Positions 1 through 7,848 of a DNA stretch of 37,085 nt are shown here, piece by piece (position 1 is the stretch's first letter; each line of letters starts with the position of its first letter). This DNA is from an uncultured Methylococcaceae bacterium (GTDB taxonomy: Bacteria; Pseudomonadota; Gammaproteobacteria; Methylococcales; Methylomonadaceae). The notes below the pieces were generated by a model that was given only the letters and a program-made list of their open reading frames with translations, ran no database searches and was not told where the DNA came from. The stretch spans positions 1 to 37,085 of the forward strand of contig CAIOMN010000106.1 in assembly GCA_903859415.1 (NCBI GenBank), in the 5' to 3' direction. The translations under genes were made by a program, and so were the position numbers.

Positions 1-1
1 C

Positions 2-145
2 ACCAAGCGGGTGATCAATTCGGAAAGCTCTTCTGTAAATGGGATTGACGGGGCTATCACTTCTTTAATCTCTGTTGGTCTGGGTTATATTCGCAATATC
101 CACCATTATAACGGGATTTTAATGTCTGCGGTATCCCTAAGGTAG
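2..145 (+). CDS. 3' end of an unknown protein (partial)
   Basis: An open frame enters from the left edge and runs 47 codons to a TAG stop. The visible tail is Ser/Ile/Gly-rich with a moderately hydrophobic stretch (SLISVGLGYI) and matches no family I recognise. It is the only one of the six frames open over this stretch, which is weak evidence for coding at this length. The following 110 bases are AT-rich, as expected of an intergenic gap before the next promoter. A chance open frame remains possible. Confidence 0.3.
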   Translation, partial: TKRVINSESSSVNGIDGAITSLISVGLGYIRNIHHYNGILMSAVSLR

Positions 146-227
146 TTAAGTGCGTCATAAAAAATAATCTAAACCTTATGTTTTCACAATATTTTCACAA
201 TTTTTAGATAGAGTTTACATTATTGAT

Positions 228-236
228 TGTTATAAT
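228..236 (+). promoter_or_regulatory. Extended -10 promoter for the zinc-ribbon gene
   Basis: TGTTATAAT is a perfect TATAAT with the TG of an extended -10 element. Transcription would start near 243, about 16 bases before the ATG at 259. No good -35 box is seen at 17 bases, which is usual for extended -10 promoters. Two direct copies of TTTTCACAAT lie upstream (181-190 and 192-201), 11 bp apart. Confidence 0.45.
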
Positions 237-258
237 GATAACAGGACTTAACTTTAAT

Positions 259-426
259 ATGAGTAATACATGTCCTAAATGCGGTGCGGAATTGCAGCGT
301 ACTAAAAGAAAATTGCTTGATAAAATAATTAGTGCTTTTGTTAGTGTTGGACGTTTCAATTGTTATCACTACGGTTATGGCTGCAACTATACTACTTTAA
401 AAAGAATCGATCAAAAAAGTACTTAG
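259..426 (+). CDS. Small zinc-ribbon-like protein
   Basis: A 55-residue protein beginning MSNTCPKCGAEL. One CxxC knuckle (residues 5-8) is followed by a basic helix (RTKRKLLDKII) and a second cysteine region of the form FNCYHYGYGCNY, where the usual CxxC is stretched or degenerate (C-x6-C). Small proteins with the layout CPKC, then a basic helix, then a C-x2-C region are common in gammaproteobacteria. Their function is unknown; nucleic-acid or metal binding is an inference. The ATG at 259 is preferred over an upstream in-frame start at 223 because it follows the extended -10 element and an AGGA (243-246), although the spacing to AGGA is long. It ends 13 bases before tRNA-Thr. Confidence 0.55.
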   Translation: MSNTCPKCGAELQRTKRKLLDKIISAFVSVGRFNCYHYGYGCNYTTLKRIDQKST

Positions 427-439
427 CTCAAAGCAGAAA

Positions 440-515
440 GCCGATGTAGCTCAGTTGGTAGAGCAATTCATTCGTAATGAATAGGTCACGAGTTCGAATC
501 TCGTCATTGGCTCCA
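440..515 (+). tRNA. tRNA-Thr (anticodon CGT)
   Basis: A 76-base cloverleaf. The acceptor stem GCCGATG pairs with CATTGGC (G-T wobble allowed), and the D-arm is AGCTCAGTTGGTAGAGC. The anticodon stem ATTCA/TGAAT carries loop TTCGTAA with anticodon CGT, reading ACG. The T-arm is CGAGTTCGAATCTCG. CCA is encoded at 513-515. Confidence 0.96.
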
Positions 516-754
516 TTAATTTTCAAAATCATCATAAAATTCCGGATGAATTGCGGTTTGTTGAGTGGGTAAATTAGGGCAATCTTGTTTTTTTCATAAA
601 TGGTTTGTTCAGTATAAGTAGTTTGATTAACGATATTCCTTGAATTTCAATGTTGCTGTATTTCGAAAGTTATTCCGTATTGGACAGGTCAAAACCTTAC
701 TGATTAAAACTAGCGATTGCTTATACATAAAACGAATTAACTAGATTTAACATT

Positions 755-1126
755 ATGAAAATAACGGTAAGAGAGCTTAAAAAAGTATTAGAAAACGCCT
801 TACTCAATGAAGGAAAAATGGAGCAGGCTTTATTCGAGTACGAGTTTGAAGAGCTAATGGATGAATTATTAGAAAGTCTGATTGCAGATAAAGATGACTA
901 CCTGTTCGCTCTTACTACACATAAAAATGATATAACAGGTAATGAAGACACCGCCATGGTGCTAATTGAGCCTACAGGCACAGTATATATCAATGAAGTG
1001 GCAAGGGATAAACTCAAAGAAGTATGGGAAAACAATTATGAAAGGAATATAAAGCAATTGATTCCTGACTTTGCCAAACAGTTATATTCCGGAGAAATTC
1101 CAATAAATGGCATTAAAACAGTCTAA
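755..1126 (+). CDS. Hypothetical acidic protein
   Basis: A 123-residue soluble protein with no signal peptide or membrane segment. Residues 1-50 look like charged, strongly acidic helix (repeated EFEELMDELLESL). A central part (about 55-85) has beta-like character (AMVLIEPTGTVYINE), and a C-terminal helix follows. I do not recognise the family. Codon use and composition look like real coding sequence. The ATG at 755 has no convincing Shine-Dalgarno sequence. It is convergent with the CorC-type gene, with only 23 bases between stops and no clear terminator. The 239 bases between tRNA-Thr and this gene are AT-rich, and I see no gene or clear structure in them. Confidence 0.6.
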   Translation: MKITVRELKKVLENALLNEGKMEQALFEYEFEELMDELLESLIADKDDYLFALTTHKNDITGNEDTAMVLIEPTGTVYINEVARDKLKEVWENNYERNIKQLIPDFAKQLYSGEIPINGIKTV

Positions 1127-1149
1127 GGTGTGGCAGTGTTTTCGGTCTA

Positions 1150-2442
1150 TTAATTTTTTTCGATTTTGGAGACGATAAGTTTATCTACACGATTTTGGTC
1201 CATATCAACGACCTCAAATCGAAGGTTGCCACTAACGAACTGATCTTCGATCTTTGGTACGCATCCTAAACACATCATTGCAAAACCACCCAGCGTTCGG
1301 TAGGCCTGAATATCCTCCCCAGGTAGCTTGGATTCGAATTTCATTGCTTCTCTAAATCGTTCAATTGGAATGTTGCCATCTACCAACCATGATCCGTCTT
1401 CTCTTTGGACAATTTCTGGTTGTGACTCGTCTTCGACGGTGGCAACATCACCAACCAATAATTCCATTACATTGTTTATTGTTACCAGACCTTGCGTCTC
1501 CCCGTATTCATCAATCACCAAAGCAAGATGTTGACGGTGTTTTTTAAATGCTTCTAGTAGTTCCATCAACTTAAGGGTTTCCGGCACATAAAGTGGCTTG
1601 ACTGCATCGCTAGTGAAGTCAAAAGATTCACCCTGAAGTAAGGCGTCCAATACTGATTTTGCTCGGAGTACACCTATAGTTTCACTAAGCCCATTTTTGC
1701 AGATTAGGAAACGCGAGTGGCCGCTGTTCAAAAGTTTTTGGCGATTAGTTTCGAATGAGTCGGTTAGATCGAAGTATACAATGTCACCCCTAGGCGTCAT
1801 GATACTTTTAATCGGTTGATCATCTAGTCTGAAAATACGAGAGACCAGCGCCTGTTCGTGTTTTTCGAACACACCTGCTTCGGCTCCTTGCTGCATGAGT
1901 ATGTTGATTTCTTCTTCAGTGATGGGTGGGTGTAATGGTGTTCTGACTCCGATGAGCCAAAGTACCCTATCAGTGACGAAACTGGTTAATCGTACTATTG
2001 GAAATGCGACAACTGAAATAATCTCCATAGGGCGTGCTATGGCACTGGCGATAGCTTCTGGATTTAAAAGTGCTAAGCGCTTGGGCACTAATTCACCGAG
2101 AATCAATGAGAAAATAGCTATTCCCGTTACTGGGACCCAGAATGCTAATCGGTCTGCGTATGGCTTGAGCCACGTTATATTTGATAGTTCATCAGCAACT
2201 TGCTCAGACAAGGTGGACTCGCCCATTGCGCCGCAGAGGATTGAAATAATCGTGATGCCAAATTGTACAGTAGAAAGAAAATTTGCTGGTTTGTTGGCAA
2301 GAGCGAGGGCCCTGTCTGCACCTTTGCGCCCCCTCTCGCTCCATTGCTGCAATCGCGTCTTGCGTGCTGTTACAATCGACATTTCTGACATGACGAGAAC
2401 ACCGCTGATAAGAATCAAAAAAGCAAGAATGATAATGGTCAT
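1150..2442 (-). CDS. CNNM/CorC-HlyC family membrane protein (YtfL/YrkA type)
   Basis: A 430-residue protein with the standard three-part layout. An N-terminal DUF21/CNNM transmembrane domain covers about residues 1-195 (opening hydrophobic helix TIIILAFLILISGVLVMSE, then TVQFGITIISILCGAMGES and a third helix near VTGIAIFSLILGELVPKRLA). A cytoplasmic CBS pair covers about 205-330 (SIMTPRGDIVYFDL and VIDEYGETQGLVTINNVMELL). A C-terminal CorC_HlyC domain (about 345-425) follows. The family is linked to divalent cation (Mg2+/Co2+) homeostasis and, for YtfL/PaeA-type members, tolerance to polyamines at high pH. The 'hemolysin' name is historical. It lies downstream of the DUF748 gene on the same strand with a 102-base gap, so it may or may not be cotranscribed. 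Length is typical. Confidence 0.9.
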   Translation of the reverse strand: MTIIILAFLILISGVLVMSEMSIVTARKTRLQQWSERGRKGADRALALANKPANFLSTVQFGITIISILCGAMGESTLSEQVADELSNITWLKPYADRLAFWVPVTGIAIFSLILGELVPKRLALLNPEAIASAIARPMEIISVVAFPIVRLTSFVTDRVLWLIGVRTPLHPPITEEEINILMQQGAEAGVFEKHEQALVSRIFRLDDQPIKSIMTPRGDIVYFDLTDSFETNRQKLLNSGHSRFLICKNGLSETIGVLRAKSVLDALLQGESFDFTSDAVKPLYVPETLKLMELLEAFKKHRQHLALVIDEYGETQGLVTINNVMELLVGDVATVEDESQPEIVQREDGSWLVDGNIPIERFREAMKFESKLPGEDIQAYRTLGGFAMMCLGCVPKIEDQFVSGNLRFEVVDMDQNRVDKLIVSKIEKN

Positions 2443-2544
2443 ACAACTTTTTCAGAATGAAATAAAAACATAAATCCGCTACATTAAAGCTAGGTTAACA
2501 CAGAACAAGCCAACTGTTAGACAAAAGCGGGAAGACCGTTCAAT

Positions 2545-5500
2545 TTAATGGGTTGTTTTCAGAGACAATAGGCTAACAATATCTTTTTTGCCTCTGTCAG
2601 GATCAATCACTGTATCAAGAAGAAATACCCGATCATTTTCAATGCCCCCCTTCTGAACAATAAATTGAGCGACAGTTTGTGCTCGATCTGCGGCGAGGTG
2701 CTTGAGTCGCTCCTGATCGGGTTTAAGAGTAGAAAAAAGCTTCTGTTTTGCAATTTCATAAATATCACCTTCTTTGGGAGCAATCAATTTTGGCGTACCT
2801 AAAAGTGATTGCTCTGTTAGGGCGGGGAATTTTTCCGATAACTCTTTCGCCAATAAGCGTATGTAATCATCAACTGAAAGGTCAATGTATTCAGCTCGGG
2901 TTATTTTTTTGCCATTCTTATTAAGTTCAGCCGCTTTTGATTTTTTTAGTTGATCCATTACTGCAACCTCTAACATGGCTGGCCAATCCAGTTCCTGATA
3001 AGCGGCACCTTTAATTTCCAGACTTAAGTCAGGCCGATCTTTTAAGGCTTTGGCTAAACTATCGAGTTCATTCATTTCTTGCTGATTTAATGTTGCATCA
3101 CCGGCAGAAAAGCTGACGGTGCTCAAGTCTTCTTCGCTACCTATCATCGATACTATTGAGCTAAAAGGCGAAGTGATAATTTTGGATAGGAGATTCAGTA
3201 AGGCATCGCCAATAAGGTTGCCAATACTAAACTCCGGATTTTCCAGGCTTCCAGTAATGGGGAAATCAATTTTTATTTTGCCATTCGAATCTTTTAACAG
3301 TGCAATAGCGAGTTCAAGAGGTAATGAAACTGCATTGGGGTTTTCCACCTTTTCACCCAGTTCAAATTGATCCATCAAAATATGATTGGAAGCAGTTAAA
3401 TTTTTATCAACTACCTTATATTCTAGTCCTAAGTTCAATTTGCCCTTTTCGATTTTATAACCAGCAAACTGGGCCATATAAGGAGATATAAAAGGCATAG
3501 ACATGCCTTGGAAATTCATTTCGACATTGTAATTGCCCCGATAGGGACTGATAGAACCCTTGATGTCAACCGGTGAAAAGTCGTAAGTGTTTCCTTTTAA
3601 ACCTATTGTTATTTCAGATTTTTGATCCGAAGTAATGCCGCTGGCGCTTCCATTCAAGTTTTGAATTTCTGCAGCAAAAGGCAGCACTAGAGATAGGTCG
3701 GCAAAATCAGAAGAGCCATCTGTCAACTGAAATTTATCAAGTTTGAAATAAGGTTTGGGTTGTTCAGTATCTGGTTTGACAGTACTTGTTTTAACAGATC
3801 TTTCTGATTGGCTATCATCATTAACGAAGATATCGGAAAAGTTTATCGTTTTGTCTTTTCTGATGATAACTCTGGCATAGGGTTTATCGATAACAAGCTC
3901 TTTGGCGGTATAGCGGTTTGATAATAAATCGATATCCATATTTTTTAGGGTAAGTTCTTTCCATTTGACTAAGTCTTTATAGAGTTTCCGGTCACGGGTG
4001 ATTAAATTAGAAATTCCACTCTCACCATTAAATTTAATATCCAGCGTATTATTTTCAGTCCTGCTCAATGATGCTTTACCATTGATATTCAAATTACCGT
4101 CAATGATGTCAAGTCGGGCGAATTTATCTACATAGGACTGAAAGTCATCTAAGGCAATTGTTTTGATATCAATGGTTGATTGGATATTCAATGGTTCAAT
4201 AACAGTATCACCATCAAGATTGATCAACCCCGTTTTATTGATGCCAATGCTAAGCTGAAAAGGGAACTTTATATTCTTTTGGGTACTGAACTTGCTTAGC
4301 TTAAAGTTGATGGGCTTTACATTGAAGGATGTGGGTGTCTTAAGAGATTTATCTTCAAATGCTATGCCGAGATTATCTAAAGCTATGTTGTTAACATGAA
4401 TTATCCAGGGCGCTTTTATAGGTTCAGGCAGCTGGGATTGGACTTGCGTAGAATGAGTGGGCTCAATTGAAGTGGGGCTGAAAAATAGGGGTTGGTAATT
4501 AATGAGACCCTCTTGAGTTAGCCAAGCAATAATGTTTGCATTATCGACAGCCAATGAATCAATGCCAATGTCCTGTTTGTTGGTGTTAATGTCCAATTCT
4601 CGTAATGCGAAGGAAGGTATTTTGACCAACTGTTTATGTTGTTTGTTATCATATAATTCGAATCCCTTAACATCGAGTTGGCCTTGGCCGCTTGTAAAAT
4701 CTAGCGAATGATTTACGTAATTGGCTTTGTAATTGGATTTAAATACTAAAGATGGGATTTTAAACGAAACATTATTTGGGCTCAGTTGGGTCAGATTAAT
4801 GTCATGCAATTCGACTTGTGTGTTATTAGCGTTAAATTGCAGGCTGTTTTTAATATAACTCATGTCATAATCAGCCTCAAATATCGCGGTGCCTTTTAAG
4901 TCAAAGGGGAATTCATTTTGTGATATCAGTTCAGAAAGACTTTCCAGCTTAAAATCGATGAGTTTTATTTTTCCTTGAGAATAGATTGGATTAATGCCAA
5001 GTTCACCACTCCAATCCAGTTGTCCTCCTGAATTAAGCGCCATAGAGAATGTACCCCGGGATTTCTGATCAGCGTGGGTGCTGAAATGTTCGATTTCGAG
5101 ATTAACCGGAAGTATGTCTTCTTTTACAGGCTTAGCTAAAAACGGATCTTCAAATATTAGTTTTCCTTCTGTCAGGGATAACTTTGAAATAACCAAGGGA
5201 AAGAGCTTGTTTGGTTCATTGGGTTGTTTTTCAGCTTTTTTGGATTTGACTAGATCGTTAAAATTGAACCCCCCGTCTTTTTGTTTAGCGATATGTATAA
5301 ACAGTTTATTTAGCCAAACTTTGTCGAAGACCAAAGCTGATTGTTTAAGCGATTGCAGCGCATTGATCTCGATATCAAAATTTTCAAAGGAGGCAAAGAC
5401 TTGGCTATTATGTTCTTGTATTTCAAATCCTTTAAGGTTAGCAGACAGTAAAAAAGGGTTCAATTGGACGTTTTCTAGCTTTATATGTCTGCCAGTTTCT

Positions 5501-5679
5501 TGTTGAATTAATTCAGGCAACTTCCATTTTATAAATAATGGAATAAGAATAAATCCAAATAAGCTATAAATAGTGATTACGCCACAGGCTAATAAAAAGA
5601 ACTTAGGTGGTTTTCTGTATTTTTCTGGAATGTTCTTCATAAATGTCCATAATAGTGCCTGAAGGTATTTCAGCTTCAT
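2545..5679 (-). CDS. DUF748 (AsmA-like) envelope protein
   Basis: A 1044-residue protein with one N-terminal transmembrane anchor (about residues 27-50, FFLLACGVITIYSLFGFILI). A very long periplasmic part of repeated beta-strand units follows, alternating hydrophobic and polar residues in phrases such as 'LSLTEGKLIFEDP' and 'FQLTDGSSDFADLSL', typical of DUF748/AsmA-like proteins. The C-terminal 190 residues contain an OmpA-like segment (ATLNQQEMNELDSLAKALKD ... DRAQTVAQFIVQKGG). Large AsmA-like proteins such as TamB, YhdP and YdbH form hydrophobic grooves that move phospholipid between inner and outer membranes. A similar envelope role here is inference. It is divergent from the YkgJ-type gene, with 54 bases between start codons, so both promoters must share this short gap. 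Confidence 0.88.
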   Translation of the reverse strand: MKLKYLQALLWTFMKNIPEKYRKPPKFFLLACGVITIYSLFGFILIPLFIKWKLPELIQQETGRHIKLENVQLNPFLLSANLKGFEIQEHNSQVFASFENFDIEINALQSLKQSALVFDKVWLNKLFIHIAKQKDGGFNFNDLVKSKKAEKQPNEPNKLFPLVISKLSLTEGKLIFEDPFLAKPVKEDILPVNLEIEHFSTHADQKSRGTFSMALNSGGQLDWSGELGINPIYSQGKIKLIDFKLESLSELISQNEFPFDLKGTAIFEADYDMSYIKNSLQFNANNTQVELHDINLTQLSPNNVSFKIPSLVFKSNYKANYVNHSLDFTSGQGQLDVKGFELYDNKQHKQLVKIPSFALRELDINTNKQDIGIDSLAVDNANIIAWLTQEGLINYQPLFFSPTSIEPTHSTQVQSQLPEPIKAPWIIHVNNIALDNLGIAFEDKSLKTPTSFNVKPINFKLSKFSTQKNIKFPFQLSIGINKTGLINLDGDTVIEPLNIQSTIDIKTIALDDFQSYVDKFARLDIIDGNLNINGKASLSRTENNTLDIKFNGESGISNLITRDRKLYKDLVKWKELTLKNMDIDLLSNRYTAKELVIDKPYARVIIRKDKTINFSDIFVNDDSQSERSVKTSTVKPDTEQPKPYFKLDKFQLTDGSSDFADLSLVLPFAAEIQNLNGSASGITSDQKSEITIGLKGNTYDFSPVDIKGSISPYRGNYNVEMNFQGMSMPFISPYMAQFAGYKIEKGKLNLGLEYKVVDKNLTASNHILMDQFELGEKVENPNAVSLPLELAIALLKDSNGKIKIDFPITGSLENPEFSIGNLIGDALLNLLSKIITSPFSSIVSMIGSEEDLSTVSFSAGDATLNQQEMNELDSLAKALKDRPDLSLEIKGAAYQELDWPAMLEVAVMDQLKKSKAAELNKNGKKITRAEYIDLSVDDYIRLLAKELSEKFPALTEQSLLGTPKLIAPKEGDIYEIAKQKLFSTLKPDQERLKHLAADRAQTVAQFIVQKGGIENDRVFLLDTVIDPDRGKKDIVSLLSLKTTH

Positions 5680-5733
5680 CTTACCATTTTTAAAATATAA
5701 ATTTGAATAGTGCTCTTAATAACTGGACATGAA

Positions 5734-6225
5734 ATGAACTTGTTGACACAGCTCCATGAAGATATTGAAACGCGAGTAAACGCTATTCGTGCAGATAATC
5801 CTGATTGGTTATGCCGCTTGGGCTGCGACATCTGTTGCCGACGGCTCGCCGAAGTTCCTCGACTTACTTCGATGGAATGGGATTTACTTCGTAACGGATT
5901 GGCAGCCTTGCCAGCACAACAGCTTTTGGAAATAAGCCAAAGCGTTGCCGCATTGGCAAATCAGTCGGCAAGTCCTATCGTTTGCCCAATGCTTGAGCAG
6001 TCGGCGGGAGCCTGTCTGGTTTACGATCATCGCCCGGTGGCTTGTCGTACCTACGGCTTTTATGTTCAACGTGATCAAGGGCTTTATTGTAATGACATTA
6101 AATCCCAGGTAGAAAGGGGGGATTGGGTAGAAGTGGTTTGGGGTAATCAGGATGCCGTCGATCGCCGCCTTAACGGTTTGGGCAATACCAAAGATTTAAT
6201 TGAGTGGTTTGCGAGTTTTATTTGA
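5734..6225 (+). CDS. YkgJ-type cysteine-cluster protein
   Basis: A 163-residue soluble protein of the YkgJ/UPF0153 family, thought to bind a metal or Fe-S cluster through conserved cysteines. Visible cysteines are LCRLGCDICCRR near the N-terminus, then VCPML, GACLVYDHRPVACRTYGF and LYCND. The segment 'CLVYDHRPVACRTYG' is the family hallmark (C-x7-RP-x2-CR-x-Y/F). The specific substrate is unknown. I chose ATG 5734 rather than the in-frame ATG 5710 because GGA at 5725-5727 is well placed before it and the family starts near MNLL. It is divergent from the DUF748 gene. Confidence 0.85.
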   Translation: MNLLTQLHEDIETRVNAIRADNPDWLCRLGCDICCRRLAEVPRLTSMEWDLLRNGLAALPAQQLLEISQSVAALANQSASPIVCPMLEQSAGACLVYDHRPVACRTYGFYVQRDQGLYCNDIKSQVERGDWVEVVWGNQDAVDRRLNGLGNTKDLIEWFASFI

Positions 6226-6253
6226 GTAATGTGATATATAAAACCAACTCTTT

Positions 6254-6262
6254 TGTTATAAT
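6254..6262 (+). promoter_or_regulatory. Extended -10 promoter of the small membrane-protein gene
   Basis: TGTTATAAT combines a perfect -10 hexamer (6257-6262) with an extended TG. It sits 25 bases before the ATG at 6288. No recognisable -35 is present. It implies a separate transcript from the YkgJ-type gene ending at 6225. Confidence 0.45.
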
Positions 6263-6287
6263 CCTGGCATTTTAAGCAGTCAGTATC

Positions 6288-6686
6288 ATGGATACGATTA
6301 GGGTAGTGATAGGCGCAATATTTTTAATTGTTGTCATATCCATAAGTTCTTTACATGCTGGAAGATATGAGGATATTTTAAACGGGAGGGATGATTGGGG
6401 CTTTCTTATCGTCTGTATCATTTCCTGGCTGATTGTTGCATTGGTTGTGCATTTATTAAAGCTACAAAAAGTAAGTGGTCATAAGATTATTTCTAAATCG
6501 ACACTTTATTTAAGTATTAGCTCAGGAGTGTATGACTTTATTCATAATTTATATGACGGCTTAGGGACTGATGGAATTGCCAGCGGTCTTACTGCAGGAG
6601 TAGTCACTTATATTATTTTGGGAATTATCAGAATATCATTGCAATTCGTTTCGGATAAGTATTTGAGCGGTAAACGGTTGTTCTAA
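6288..6686 (+). CDS. Hypothetical inner-membrane protein
   Basis: A 132-residue protein with three hydrophobic segments: about 4-22 (VVIGAIFLIVVISISSL), 38-60 (FLIVCIISWLIVALVVHLL) and 96-122 (GIASGLTAGVVTYIILGIIR). Between them lies a polar stretch with a short YDFIHNLYDGLG motif. I do not recognise the family. The layout suggests three membrane passes and no large soluble domain. It has its own promoter-like sequence, and the next gene is on the opposite strand. Confidence 0.55.
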   Translation: MDTIRVVIGAIFLIVVISISSLHAGRYEDILNGRDDWGFLIVCIISWLIVALVVHLLKLQKVSGHKIISKSTLYLSISSGVYDFIHNLYDGLGTDGIASGLTAGVVTYIILGIIRISLQFVSDKYLSGKRLF

Positions 6687-6994
6687 TACTCCTTTATCTG
6701 GAACATTTCACTTTCTCATCTATTGGCTATAGTTTAGGTGATGAACGTTTATTACAAAATATTTTTTTGATTCATAACAGGTCGAATATGGATTCCTCAA
6801 TATCTAACTTAATGGGATTCGATATAAAGTAATGGATTAAATTCCAATTCCTTCAAGTAATGTACCAAATCCTCTTACTAATGGTTGAAATGCGCGAGGA
6901 GTTTCACCTTTTTCGCTCGGTTGACGGTGAGAACCGCCTGATAAAAGCGAATAGCGAGGTATTCGTCTTTAAAAAGAGATTCTCAAGCGTATAG
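6687..6994. other. 308-base gap with one short open frame
   Basis: The left two-thirds are AT-rich and featureless. Positions 6881-6994 form a 37-codon frame on the plus strand (starting MVEMREEFHLFRS, ending FKKRFSSV, TAG at 6992-6994). It looks more GC-rich than its surroundings and abuts the stop of the minus-strand DUF2892 gene. It has no Shine-Dalgarno sequence, so it may be a gene remnant or chance. Confidence 0.3.
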
Positions 6995-7195
6995 TTATTT
7001 ATTATTTTTGGACAAAGGGCAATGATTTCGACCGATTAATTGGTAAAAAGCACACCAACTAGCCCAACTTTCATAAAAGGTGAAGATTGAAAAACCAAAT
7101 GCAAGCCAACTACTTTGCCAGTAAGCATAGCCGAGCAGAAAAATAGCTATAGCAATTCGAATAATACGATCTGGCGTGCCCATGTTTGGTTTCAT
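6995..7195 (-). CDS. DUF2892 (YgaP-type membrane domain) protein
   Basis: A 66-residue membrane protein of the DUF2892 family, the two-helix membrane part of YgaP-like proteins. The family opening is clear (MKPNMGTPDRIIRIAIAIFL). A second hydrophobic helix (WLAFGFSIFTFYESW) and a C-terminal Cys-Pro signature (GRNHCPLSKN) match the usual 'G(I/V)NTCPL' ending. No rhodanese domain is fused, so this is the stand-alone form. Function is unknown; some members occur with sulfur-transfer proteins, but none is a neighbour here. Start and length fit the family. Confidence 0.8.
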   Translation of the reverse strand: MKPNMGTPDRIIRIAIAIFLLGYAYWQSSWLAFGFSIFTFYESWASWCAFYQLIGRNHCPLSKNNK

Positions 7196-7287
7196 AATAG
7201 TCTCGTTTACTAGTTGTTAGTGATTTTATCGAAGATCGATTACTCATTGTATTTTAATACGCGCCATTGGGGTATAAAAAACCTCAC

Positions 7288-7848
7288 TTATTCCCTGAAC
7301 AGATTAGTTAATATGGCTTTCAACTCCGTAAAGTGAGAATGTGAAAAATCATAAGGCGCATTAGGGTAGGCAAGTTTATAGATTTGTTTATGAATTGCCT
7401 TGTCGTGTTCTTTTGACTGAAACTGTGAGCATTTTAAGAAAGATTCTATGCAGTTTCTTTGTGAGTTGGAGATCGTAGATAAAATCAGGGATTCTAAATA
7501 GCCGGTTTTTGAGAGAGGGTCGCACATAATATAGGTTACTGCTACATTGCCAAAGCCAAGTTTATTGATAACAGCGCTTAAATTTTCTTCTGTATTATCA
7601 AAGCCCCCATGACTAGAATCTGCCGATAGATCATCGGCATCAACCACAAATAATACCTTTCGAATTTGATCAGTACTGATTAACTGCTTCAGTTCTTCAT
7701 GTTTTTTATTCTGTGCATCAAAAATAAAATTTTTTCCGTTAAACGGATAGAAAGAAGCTCGCTTTAGATCAAGCTCAAGATGGGTAATTAATGTTTCAAA
7801 AAACTCTCTGTCAGTTTTCCCTTCGCAAACAATAGCAACCTTTACCAT
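7288..7848 (-). CDS. TOPRIM-domain protein (DUF3226/RloB-like), putative defence nuclease subunit
   Basis: A 186-residue protein whose N-terminal half reads as a TOPRIM fold. Glu9 sits in VKVAIVCEGKTDREFF, the beginning of strand 1 with the catalytic Glu. Asp70-x-Asp72 sits in KVLFVVDADDLS, the DxD metal-binding motif. The C-terminal half is charged and helical with no known motif. Small TOPRIM proteins of DUF3226/DUF4435/RloB type are typically encoded next to ABC/OLD-type ATPases and in several systems act as the nuclease arm (PARIS AriB and RloB are comparisons by architecture only). Its ATG lies inside the end of the ATPase gene (7-base overlap), so the two are translationally coupled and probably form a complex. 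Which exact family it belongs to needs a profile search. Confidence 0.75.
   Translation of the reverse strand: MVKVAIVCEGKTDREFFETLITHLELDLKRASFYPFNGKNFIFDAQNKKHEELKQLISTDQIRKVLFVVDADDLSADSSHGGFDNTEENLSAVINKLGFGNVAVTYIMCDPLSKTGYLESLILSTISNSQRNCIESFLKCSQFQSKEHDKAIHKQIYKLAYPNAPYDFSHSHFTELKAILTNLFRE

Noticed and set aside
1895-2473. Plus-strand 192-codon frame opposite the CorC-type gene
   Set aside because: It is antisense to a clear conserved protein and has no recognisable domain.
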